Assembly (NCBI RefSeq): GCF_041146795.1
Contig: NC_135169.1
Coordinates: 7,832,264 to 7,896,263 of the forward strand
Length of the DNA: 64,000 nt
DNA from: Maylandia zebra
Lineage: Eukaryota > Chordata > Actinopteri > Cichliformes > Cichlidae
Direction: 5' to 3'
Shown here piece by piece: positions 54,310 through 64,000 of this stretch. Below the pieces are notes generated by a model, which saw only the letters and a program-made list of their open reading frames with translations, did no database searches and had not been told where the DNA came from. The first letter of the stretch is position 1, and every line of letters begins with the position of its first letter. Made by a program: the position numbers and the translations under genes.

Positions 54310-56020
54310 TCATCACCATAACAGTTTGTCTTTAGGAACTTTCCTGTTTGTTCAGCTCATGTTTGAGTTCTTCACACAACAAACTGTGTGTGTTTGTATT
54401 TCCGGTCTCTCCATTGAAGTCAGTGTGTAAAGTTGTCCTGCCTAACATCAGCTGTGTGCAGCTGAAATCTGCTGCTCTATAGTTCTGTTAGTGTGATCAG
54501 AGTCTGGGAAAAAGTTGATTCTGATCACCGGGACATAGTGAAGTACAATACAATACAATAGAGTTTTATTTATTTTGCTCATTTAAAAACCCAAGTGCTT
54601 CACGATAATACAGAGGAACAACATAAAACAATTAACTAAGTATAGATGGGGCACCAGCACAGACAGAAGGCAGGCACTAACAGACCGAAGAGTAAAGAGT
54701 AAAATCGGTATCGAACTGCAATTCAGGATGAAGGTCAGCTTGTAATACAAATATTTACTATTCCGAGTGACTTCTTCAGTCTCAGCTGACTGCAGGTTTC
54801 CTAACCTTATCAACAGAACATTTGCATAATGACTGAAACCAACATCACTGAAGGAACAATGGGCTGGGAGTTCAGTTCGTTGATCATAATATGCAAATTC
54901 AAATGACCATTGATCAACAACCACTGATCAAAGCCCACTGACCAATGTCCATGAGTCCCATTCACAGAGAGTTGGGGAATGGCTGCAATCACAGCATGTA
55001 AGATGGTGACAGATGTACCCTTAGGCCCCTCCTCGATGAGAGATGGTCTTTCCCCTTTCATGTAAATGGCCTCCTTGACTCCTTGACTGTAAAGTCTCTG
55101 TCTGACACTGGCTTCCGACCCTCCTCGATGAAACTCACCTGGAAAGGCTTTCAAATATCTCTGAATATATTTGAATACAGAAAATATTTGATATATACTT
55201 TCGATGTACTTATGCGTTAGATGTTGTAGTTTGTCACTTGTAAATACAGTCTGTGAGCAGCTATGAGGTGAAATATCTCTGTAGAAAGACTACACGTTTT
55301 CACATTTATGTTGGTTTTTCATATATTCACAGAACATTAATATATTTTGTTTGACAGTTTATTGTCATTACCAGTGTTTTGGTAAGTGGAAAATATCCCA
55401 GATACATAAATGACTTTGTGGATGTGGTGAACATAGGAAGTTGAACAGGATCTAGACTGTAAACAGAGAAACTCCCTGGCTTTCAATATTTGCATCGGTC
55501 ATATTCCAAAGAAAGCAAACAGTGAGTGTGAGAGCTGAGCAGGGATCAGTGTGTTCACACTGGCAGCTACAACAAGGTTTCATTTCAACAGTGAACTTTA
55601 CTATGACCAGTCTGACCAGTTTGAAGGCAAATATACACAGTGATGGACTGCAGGAAGCTGCAGTTAGATAAACAGTAAAGAGCAAGCACAAAGACAGTAA
55701 AATGATCAGATCCATTAAAAAATGATGGACTAATTTGATTTGTCTTTATTAAAGTTTTTTCTTGTTTATCTTTTGATAAAATTGCTGTCATTGGAGGAAG
55801 TCTGATTATGAATTAATAAATTAATCAATTGGTTGATGTTTGTTACATCTGAACACAGAAACACACACAGAGAAATCAAATGCAAATTCTATGCAATAAA
55901 ATAGGGAAAAAAGGCGAGAATTTTTCCAGTGTAGAGTTAAATGAACTTCACTGCCCTGCCTCAGTCCCGCCTCCTTCCAGGAAGCAGTTCATCTGCTCCA
56001 GGTGTTGAGGGGCACTTGTT
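54310..56020. other. Gene-free stretch with one reversed retroelement tail
   Basis: AATACAATACAATAGAGTTT at about 54546 is probably a minus-strand LINE/SINE tail. No coding exon was recognised in the rest. Open frames here lack domains. Confidence 0.4.
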
Positions 56021-56021
56021 G

Positions 56022-56023
<2 letters not shown>

Positions 56024-56109
<86 letters not shown>
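56024..56109. repeat. (GT)n microsatellite
   Basis: About 85 bp of pure GT, 37 bp upstream of the LINE tail. Confidence 0.95.
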
Positions 56110-56111
<2 letters not shown>

Positions 56112-56145
56112 GAAACTGTAAATTTGGTTTGTTTCCTCCTTTAAT

Positions 56146-56242
56146 CAGAATCAGAATCGTGTTTATTGGCCAAGTATATGTGCAGACACATACAGGGAAT
56201 TTGGTTCCGGTAGATGGTGGCTCTCAAGCACAGCAATGTAAA

Positions 56243-56315
<73 letters not shown>

Positions 56316-57062
56316 GCTGTGTAAACCAACTATAAATAACGAATCTAAACTTATATACATAAATACAGAAATGAATGAGGTGGAGTGAATACTACAGAAT
56401 GTACATAAGGTGCAGCTGCAGTCTGGCAGTGGGAGCAGTGTGACAGGTCAACTGTTAAGAAGGGAGATGGCGAGGGGAAAGAAACTGTTCCTGTGTCGGG
56501 TGGTCCTGGTCTGCAGGCTTCTGTACCGTCTGCCAGAGGGCAGCAGATCAAAAAGTCTGTGTGCAGGGTGTGAGGGGTCTGTGATGATTTTCCCTGCCCG
56601 TTTCCTGGTTCTTGAGAGGTACAGATCCTGGATGGAGGGCAGGGGGGCGCCGATGATCCTTTCTGCTGCCCGTACAGTCCGCTGCAGTCTGCTCCTGTCC
56701 TGTTTAGTGGCTGCTCCATACCAGACTGTGATGGAGGAGCACAGGACAGACTCAATGACCGCAGTGTAGAACTGGATCAGCAGCTCCTGTGGAAGACTGT
56801 ACTTCCCCAGTTGTCTCAGGAAGTACATCCTCTGCTGGGTCTCCCTGAGGATGGAGTTGATGTTGGTCTCCCACTTCAGGTCCTGGGAGATGGTTGTACC
56901 CAGGAACTTGAAGGTCTTCACAGTTGACACAGGGCTGTCTGATATGGTGAGGGGGAGCAGAGTTGAGGGATGTCTCCTGAAGTCCACTGTCATCTCTACA
57001 GTCTTAAGAGTGTTCAGCTCCAGATTGTGCTGACTGCACCAGAGTACCAGCCGCTCAACTTC
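56146..57062 (-). mobile_element. 5'-truncated LINE (CR1/L2/Rex1 group), copy 2
   Basis: The frame 57077-56448 encodes about 205 codons of the same RT C-terminus as copy 1, starting RLVLWCSQHNLELNTLKT. The CA run is at 56251-56312. The tail is near 56146 (GAATCAGAATC). Similarity to copy 1 ends at 57062, about the same internal point at which copy 1 changes character (54300). Confidence 0.85.
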
Positions 57063-57713
57063 CAAACTCAAATTCAAAGGCTTTATGGCTTTTCCTATAC
57101 CTGGGGGGCCGGTCTCTAGTCAAAATGCCTGGGCCCATTTTTTGTCCCAGTCCAGCCCTGAGCACGACACGCAGTGAATTAATCTGAGAAGGTGCATCAA
57201 AAAATAAATGGCTGGGCCAGCGGTGCACATCGCAAATAGAGACTTTCAGGTGTTTGGACCAATGTTTTATTTTCTTATCAAACCAGAAATCTTTAATGAA
57301 CTGCTGGATTTGTCTCGCATTAACTGGGTGCGTTAATGCCAGTTAATGCAACATCGAAGCAGCTGGAATCCACAGCTGTGCGTGTTCATGGAGCTGCATG
57401 TTCACCTGCTGGACATCACTACCTGACAAGTTTAACTGTCTTCAGAACATTGCAGAGGCCTTATTAGCAGTATTTGGCTCTACATGTCTGTGTGAGCAGA
57501 TTTTCCCTCACATGAGTCCTCAGGCAGCCTCTGAATGCTGGACAATGGGAGACCTTTGTCTCTGAGTGGGAGACCAGAGATCACATTAACATGTGTGTCT
57601 CTGTATTAACAAACATGCCATATTGGCCCAGTTTATTTTTCTTATCATTGTTGTGAGGAGACCATAAAAAGCATTTGTATTTTCCGTTGTACAGTTATGG
57701 AGTTCTTGTTATG

Positions 57714-57985
57714 GTAAATGGCCTGTATTTATATAGCACTTTACTAGTCCCTAAGGACCCCAAAGCGCTTTACCTATCCAGTCATCCACCCATTCACACA
57801 CTGGTGATGGCAGCTACATTGTAGCCACAGCCACCCTGGTCAGAGGGCCCACTAGGTTTATATCTGGGACTCTCCACCATTTGACCTTAGAACTGAAGAA
57901 GCTTCTCGGATGAGAGGTGAAACGTCTTCAAGTAACTTAAAGAAGTCCAGACGCTTTTCTTTTCAAGCTCCTTTGACTTTGAGTG
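57714..57985. mobile_element. Reversed SINE/LINE tail followed by a dispersed retroelement end
   Basis: GTATTTATATAGCACTTTAC and CCCAAAGCGCTTTACCTATC (about 57724-57778) are the reverse of the GCGCTATATAA tails seen elsewhere in the window. From about 57855 the sequence repeats the block at 10908-11030. Confidence 0.6.
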
Positions 57986-58069
57986 AAAATGTAAAATTTT
58001 TGCACTCTCTGGTCAACTGACTCAGTGAATCAAATGACTCAAAAAACCAGATTCACTTTGGTGAGTGAC

Positions 58070-59065
58070 TCATTCAGTTCAGTTCAGTTCATTTTTATTT
58101 CAAACATTTCAAACATGTGCCTTCACAATCATTACAAAATATCATTCCAGTATTTGTTTGAAAAGGAGTAGGCTGAAGTATTTACTTATTTGTCCCTACC
58201 CCTTCAAGTTTTACCTCTCATTCATTAAAATTTTTTTTTTGTCTTAAATTAAACAAACAACATATGAAACATATGAAGTAAAACAAAACATAACATACAT
58301 AAATCAAAAACAAGAAATTAGCAAGCCCCACCACAGTATAGTTTCTTTCATATGAAAAATACAGAATGTGTATATTTGCAGATACACAAGTTATGGAAAA
58401 CAAACAAACCAAAACAAAACAAAAAAAGAACCACAACACCATTACCAGCTACATTACCGTCCTGGGTTAACCCCGTTTTCTTCATTCTTATACTTATTTA
58501 AAATTAGGTTTTTATATTTTACTTTAAACTGTTTTATGTTTTGACTGTCTTTTATTTCTTCTGTTAGACTGTTCCATAATTTAACTCCTGCAATTGACAT
58601 AGTTCTTAAAGTTGTTCTAGCACTTTGTATTTTTAAATTCCATTTCCCTCTTAAGTTATACCCACCTTCTCTTTCTATGAACAATTTACAGATTTCTTTG
58701 GGAAGCAATTTATTTCTGACTTTATACATTATTTGCGCTGTTTTAAGCTTCACCAAGTCTTGGAATTTAATAGCTTGCATTTTGACAAAGAGTGCATTTG
58801 TATGGTCCCTGTACCCTACATTATTTATTAATCTAATGGCCCTTTTCTGTATTATAGTTATTGTTTGTGTGTTACTTTTGTATGTGTTTCCCCAGACCTC
58901 TACACAGTAGCTCATATATGGCAGTAGTAAAGCACAGTATAAAATGTGCAGTGCTTTCTGATCCAACATATGCTTTGCTTTTCCCAGGACGGCAATGCCC
59001 CGTGCCAATTTCCCCCGAACATAAGTAATGTGTGGCTTCCAACAGAGCTCGTGGTCAATGATCAC
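58070..59065 (-). mobile_element. 5'-truncated LINE with open RT C-terminal region
   Basis: The minus-strand frame 59065-58454 (203 codons) begins IIDHELCWKPHITYVRGKLA and shows LLLPYMSYCVEVWGNTYK, IQKRAIRLINNV and GVKLWNSLTEEIK. These are C-terminal RT-associated blocks of a LINE family different from the two Rex1/CR1-like copies. The tail is TTCAG repeats on the plus strand (58076-58092). The upstream RT core is missing. Confidence 0.75.
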
Positions 59066-59083
59066 CCCAAGAAATTTTATTAA

Positions 59084-59105
59084 GTGTGCCTATGCGAAGG
59101 CACAC
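59084..59105. repeat. Short hairpin
   Basis: GTGTGCC (59084-59090) and GGCACAC (59099-59105) around an 8-nt loop. It marks the start of the repeat-rich tract and is followed by longer related hairpins. Confidence 0.7.
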
Positions 59106-59132
59106 TTATTACTATTGCTCGGATTTATTATT

Positions 59133-59223
59133 GTGTGGATGCTTTAAGCATCCACACTATTGAGTTCCTGTTTCTCTTTATTCTTTATTATTATTATTGT
59201 GTGGATGCTTTAAGCATCCACAC
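59133..59223. repeat. Twin 25-bp near-perfect palindromes in a 66-bp direct repeat
   Basis: Each palindrome (59133-59157 and 59199-59223) has 12-bp arms GTGTGGATGCTT/AAGCATCCACAC around a single T. The 66-bp unit containing palindrome plus ACTATTGAGTTCCTGTTTCT is repeated in tandem. Confidence 0.9.
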
Positions 59224-59249
59224 TATTGAGTTCCTGTTTCTCTTTATTC

Positions 59250-59251
<2 letters not shown>

Positions 59252-59283
<32 letters not shown>

Positions 59284-59284
59284 T
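59252..59284. repeat. (ATT)n microsatellite
   Basis: About 11 ATT units following the second palindrome unit. Confidence 0.9.
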
Positions 59285-59289
59285 AGTTG

Positions 59290-60380
59290 CTTCCGTACAC
59301 TTTTTGGCACTTAACTACTTCCACAATTTTCAGCCGATTTTCACCGTTCAAATTTTAAACTATTCTGCTATTTTTGCTCTTTCTTGCTACGATTTTTGCT
59401 ATTTTTAACTATTATACTTTTTAAAATATTCCACTTTTTTCCTTTAATTTGTCCCATTGAAATGAATGGGAAACTTCTGCAATTCTGCTAAAATTTGCTT
59501 GTTTTTGAAACTTAACTACTTCCTCATATTTTCACCTAGAACAACCATTCAAACTTTAAAATGTTCATAAATTATTGGGCTACTCAGGTATGATTCAGCT
59601 TTTTGAAATCTTTTACTGTTTTACTTTTATGCCTCTTAAAGTTTTGAGTTGCAAAATTGTGATTTTTCACAAAATACATGCGTTGTTATGGTTGCTATGC
59701 TCTTGGCTTCCAGTGTGCCACTGAAGGTTTTGCAATTTTCACTTCATGTCCGAACAACTTCTTGCTACTTGCTCAATTTTCACTCAACTTCCACAAATTA
59801 TACATCAAAACGTAGGTATTTTTGCTGGCTTTCAGAAAATGTCACTATCATTGTTGTGGGATTTATAGAATTTTTGCAAATCTCCTCAGACCAACACAAG
59901 GTCTCAAAACTTTCCATATAAAGTCAATGGAGAGCTTGTTCAAAATCATCGCTGGATTTCTGTAATGAGAGGCATATTCGAATCGTCATATCTCCTTAAC
60001 GAAGCGACTTTAAGACATGAGGCTTGTCCCCGAATATCTTCAGACACCCCTGACGCTCACAATTCAAGAATTTCTTTCTCACCTATTACCGTTCTGAAAT
60101 GAGTTGGACTTGTTTGAGGGTAGGAAATTCGTCCTTCGCTCAGATTTCTTCAGATTTAAAACTCTGGAAATGAACCACTTTTTTCTCTCGTCATAACTTT
60201 TTTTTGGATTTCCACAGAGACCTGAAAATTTCCATGACTGTTCACCAAAGCCTGCTGTCTCTTACGGTGAAAGAATGATATCGATACTCCAAATAGATTT
60301 CGAGTTACAAAGCGTTGTTTGAGGGCAAGTCAAGGCAGTTTTTGCTTCGCTCTACTCAGTTATGGTGCATTAGAAGTCAA
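59290..60380. repeat. Body of a large interspersed repeat
   Basis: Non-coding sequence with an AT-rich start and phrases such as CCATTGAAATGAATGGGAAA. It leads without a break into the tandem blocks below and is probably part of the same repeat family. Confidence 0.4.
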
Positions 60381-61761
60381 ATATCTTTAATAATTCATAT
60401 TTTAATGATAAATTGTAAACACTGGAAGATTCCCCCATCTCTTCTGAACAAAACGGTGTAAGAATGACCGCTCTAGCCCCTACGGTTTGGAAATTATGGT
60501 CATTTGTTTGAGGGGAGTCCTCACTATGAGAAATAGGCTGCAATAATCCTGTGCCTCTCTCTGCTGCGTGTGTAAAAAGATGCACCTGTTTTGGCGGGAA
60601 AAAGTACACAGGCTCTCTGATTGGTGGATTCAAATTCAGCAGCTCCCAGGCTGACCTAGAAACTTACTTCTCTCTCCCTGTGCATTTTTATGCTGATTTT
60701 TTCATTTAACAAGTATATTTGAGGGACCCTCAGCATGTTCAGCATTTTTTCAGCTGTCCATTTTGCTTTTCCAATTTTTCTGTTTAACTTATTACTATTG
60801 TGCTAAATCATACTGCTATTTTATAAGATTTGTGCCTAATATAGTATTTCTGCTAAATTACAGTATTTCTGCTTTTTATACTATTTGTGCTAAAACATAG
60901 TATTTCTACTAAATGTAGTATTTATGCTTAATCATACTATTTCTGCTTTTTATGGGATTTGTGCCTAATATAGTATTTCTGCTTTTTATAGGATTTTTGC
61001 TCAAACATAATATTTCTACTAAATGTAGTGTTTATGCTTAATCATCCTATTTCTGCTTTTTATAGGATTTGTGCTTAATATAGTATTTCTGCTAAATTAT
61101 AGTATTTCTGCTTTTTATAGTATTTGTGCTAAAACATAGTATTTCTACTAAATGTAGTATTTATGCTTAATCATAGTATTTCTATATATTTCTGCCAGGT
61201 CCCCAGGCAGCCAATCCTCTGTGAGGACTTAGACATTCAAATTTTCAAATCAGGGCCTGCACGGTTTCCCAGCCAATCATATATGTGTCCTGAGGCATTC
61301 AAATTTGCATATTGGGGCCTTCATGGCTTCTAAGCCAGCCAATCATATCTGAGGGCTGAGGAATTCAAATCCACAAATCAGGGCCTGCACGGCTTCCCAG
61401 GCAGCCAATCATATATGTGGCCTCAGGCATTCAAATTTGCATATTGGGGAATTTGTGGCTTCTAAGTCAACAAGTCATCCATGTCGTATATCTCTAAAAA
61501 TTCACATTTTAATGATAAATTGTTAACACTGGAAGATTCCCCCATCTCTTCTGAACAAAACGGTTTAAGAATGACCGTTCTAGCCCCTACGGTTAGGAAA
61601 TTATGGTCATTTGTTTGTGGGGAGTCCTCACTATGAGAAATAGGCTGCAATAATCCTGTGCCTCTCTGTGCTGCGTGTGTAAAAAGATGCACCTGTTTTG
61701 GCGGGAAAACGTAAACAGCCACTCTGATTGGTGGATTTAAATTCGGCAGCTCTCTCCCTCT

Positions 61762-61766
<5 letters not shown>

Positions 61767-61807
<41 letters not shown>
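61767..61807. repeat. (GT)n microsatellite
   Basis: GT run inside the higher-order unit. Its counterpart in the next unit is at 63017-63075. Confidence 0.9.
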
Positions 61808-61809
<2 letters not shown>

Positions 61810-62160
61810 AGTGGGAGAGAGAGGACCCTGCCCTTATTTGGCAGCATGTCATTGTAGGATTTAAATTGAATATAGTTAGACTGGTTGACTGGATTAGAGC
61901 CTGTGTTTGTGTGTCCCTCTGTGCATTTCTGTTTCAATATGCCTCCATATTTGTAATTTTGTAAGTTATTACTATTCTGCTAAATCATAGTATTTCTGGT
62001 ACTTTTCGGTACTTGTGCTAAATACAGTATTTCTGCTAAATCATACTATTTCTGCTTTTCATAAGATTTGTGCCTAATATAGTATTTCTGCTAAATTATA
62101 GTATTTGTTCTTTTTATAGGATTTGTGCCTAACATAGTATTTCTGCTAAATTATAGTATT

Positions 62161-62365
62161 TCTGCTTTTTATACTATTTGTGCCTAATATAGTATTTCTG
62201 CTTTTTATAGGATTTGTGCCTAATATAGTATTTCTGCTTTTTGTACGATTTGTGCCTAATATAGTATTTCTGCTTTTTATAGGATTTGTACCTAATATAG
62301 TATTTCTGCTTTTTATACTATTTGTGCCTAATATAGTATTTCTGCTAAATTATAGTATTTCTGCT
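62161..62365. repeat. 36-bp minisatellite array
   Basis: About five units of TATTTCTGCTTTTTATAGGA plus TTTGTGCCTAATATAG. Because 36 is a multiple of three, a 12-residue periodic open frame (FVPNIVFLLFIG) runs through it by chance. Related but less regular units occur at 60783-61190 and 63340-63700. Confidence 0.9.
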
Positions 62366-63012
62366 TTTTATAGTATTTGTGCGAAAACATAGTATTTCTA
62401 CTAAATGTAGTATTTATGCTTAATCATAGTATTTCTATATATATATCTGCCAGGTCCCCAGGCAGCCAATCCTCTCTGAGGACTGAGACATTCAAATTTT
62501 CAAATCAGGGCCTGCACGGCTTCCCAGCCAATCATATATGTGTCCTGAGGCATTCAAATTTGCATATTGGGGCCTTCATGGCTTCTAAGCCAGCCAATCA
62601 TATCTGAGGGCTGAGGAATTCAAATCCACAAATCAGGGCCTGCATGGCTTCCCAGCCAGCCAATCATATATGTGGCCTCAGCCATTCAAATTTGCATATT
62701 GGGGAATTCGTGGCTTCTAAGTCAATAAGTCATCCATGTCATATATCTCTAAAAATTCATATTTGAATGATAAATTGTCAACACTTGAAGATTCCCCAAT
62801 CACTTCTGAACAAAACGGTGTAAGAATGACCGCTCTAGCCCCTACAGTTAGGAAATTATGGTCATTTGTTTGAGGGGAGTCCTCACTATGAGAAATAGAC
62901 TGCAATAATCCTGTGCCTCTCTGTGCTGCGTGTGTAAAAAGATGCACCTGTTTTGGCGGGAAAACGTAAACAGCCACTCTGATTGGTGGATTTAAATTCG
63001 GCAGCTCTCTCC

Positions 63013-63016
<4 letters not shown>

Positions 63017-63075
<59 letters not shown>
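63017..63075. repeat. (GT)n microsatellite
   Basis: GT run of about 58 bp at the same place in the second complete higher-order unit. Confidence 0.9.
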
Positions 63076-63076
<1 letters not shown>

Positions 63077-64000
63077 AGTGGGAGAGAGAGGACCCTGCCC
63101 TTATTTGGCAGCATGTCATTGTAGGATTTAAATTTAATATAGTTAGACTGGTTGACTGAATTGGATCTTGTGTGTGTGTCTCTCTGTGCATGTGTGTTTC
63201 CTCATGTGTACATATTTGTAATTGTGTGGCTGTCATAAATTTTTTTTCAGATTTTTGTCATTTAACAAGTATATTTGAGGGACCCTCAGCATGTTCAGCA
63301 TTTTTTCAGCTGTCCATTTTGCTTTTCCAATTTTTCTGTTTAACTTATTACTATTGTGCTAAATCATACTATTTCTGCTATTTTATAAGATTTGTGCTTA
63401 ATATACTATTTCTGCTTTTATAGGATTTGTGCTTAATATAGTATTTCTGCTTTTTATAAGATTTGTGCTTAATATAGTATTTCTGCTAAATGTAGTATTT
63501 CTGATTAATTATAGTTTTTCTACTAAATCATAGTACAGTATTTCTGCTTTTTATGGGATTTGTGCTAAAACAAAGTATTTCTACTAAATGTAGTATTTAT
63601 GCTTAATCATACCATTTCTGCTTTTTATAGGATTTGTGCTTAATATAGTATTTCTGCTAAATTATAGTATTTCTGCCAAATTATAATATTTGTGCTAAAA
63701 CATAGTCTTAATTTAAAATTACAATATTCATAGTTCATCACAGTGTCTCTGGTAAATCACAATATTTCTGCTCTGTTGTACTATTTTTCTAAATCATAGT
63801 GTTTCTGTAATGTTTAAGTATTTTTGGCTAAATATATTCTTTCTGTTATCTTATACTATTTCTCCTAAATTCTTGTATTTTTGAGAAGTTATCATGTTTC
63901 TGGTAAGTTACAATATTTCTGCTAAATTCTGCTATGCTATTGTATCTCTGCCAAGTATTATGTTTCCTCTAAGATATTGCAGTTCTGCTAAGTTATTCCA

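Larger units (their letters stand above)
60388..63720. repeat. Higher-order tandem repeat with period about 1.1-1.25 kb
   Basis: A conserved ~265-bp block (AACACTGGAAGATTCCCC through TGATTGGTGGATT) starts at about 60388, 61484 and 62745. Each of the last two is followed by a GT microsatellite. A second block (CCAGGTCCCCAGGCAGCCAATC...) starts at about 61197 and 62449. Between them lie arrays of short TATTTCTGCT units. No gene is present; open frames are by-products of the repeats. Confidence 0.85.

Noticed and set aside
62180..62392. Periodic hydrophobic open frame resembling a repeat protein
   Set aside because: Generated by a 36-bp minisatellite whose period is a multiple of three; also considered and rejected as a CRISPR-like array, since there are no unique spacers and the genome is vertebrate.

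Overview
The window looks like a teleost nuclear genome, probably a percomorph and possibly a cichlid. I infer this from introns with GT/AG borders, dense young transposons (L1/Tx1, CR1/L2-type LINEs, Tc1, hAT, piggyBac-like, LTR), long CA and TA microsatellites, and fish-type immune families. It is an accessory, repeat-dominated region. The genes I can support are two HSPA5 (BiP/GRP78)-like genes, two C-type lectin genes (both damaged), a partial MHC class II alpha gene, scattered exons of a PYD/B30.2 NLR-family gene, and a zinc-finger pseudogene. Most other coding stretches are transposon proteins.

Layout. 1-11,840: a hAT-type element with nested insertions, LINE remnants, a zinc-finger pseudogene, an L2-like LINE tail, and a piggyBac-like element carrying a LINE. 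11,841-22,530: copy A of a segmental duplication, with a truncated lectin, a LINE 5' fragment, a defective L1/Tx1, and an intact 8-exon HSPA5-like gene. 23,120-23,745: the last exons of an MHC class II alpha gene. 25,800-30,548 (minus strand): B30.2, LRR-linker and PYD exons of an NLR-type gene, split by Tc1 and LINE remnants. 30,700-36,118: repeats and L1 debris. 36,119-51,616: copy B of the duplication, larger because of later hAT, solo-LTR, LTR-like and Tc1 insertions. It has a two-CTLD lectin, the same L1, and a second intact HSPA5-like gene. 51,620-59,080: SINE, hAT and three 5'-truncated LINEs. 59,080-64,000: hairpin repeats and a higher-order tandem repeat.

The most interesting point is the HSPA5-like pair. 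Both genes keep all splice sites, an open frame, a signal peptide and a C-terminal KDEL. Both replace the arginine that contacts J-domain partners and lack a stretch of the lid. Counted by hand, they differ from each other by 41 amino acids but only 9 silent changes, while their introns are about 99% identical. That pattern suggests rapid protein divergence of ER chaperone paralogs beside lectin, MHC and NLR genes. The duplication can be dated relative to each transposon by presence or absence in the two copies.
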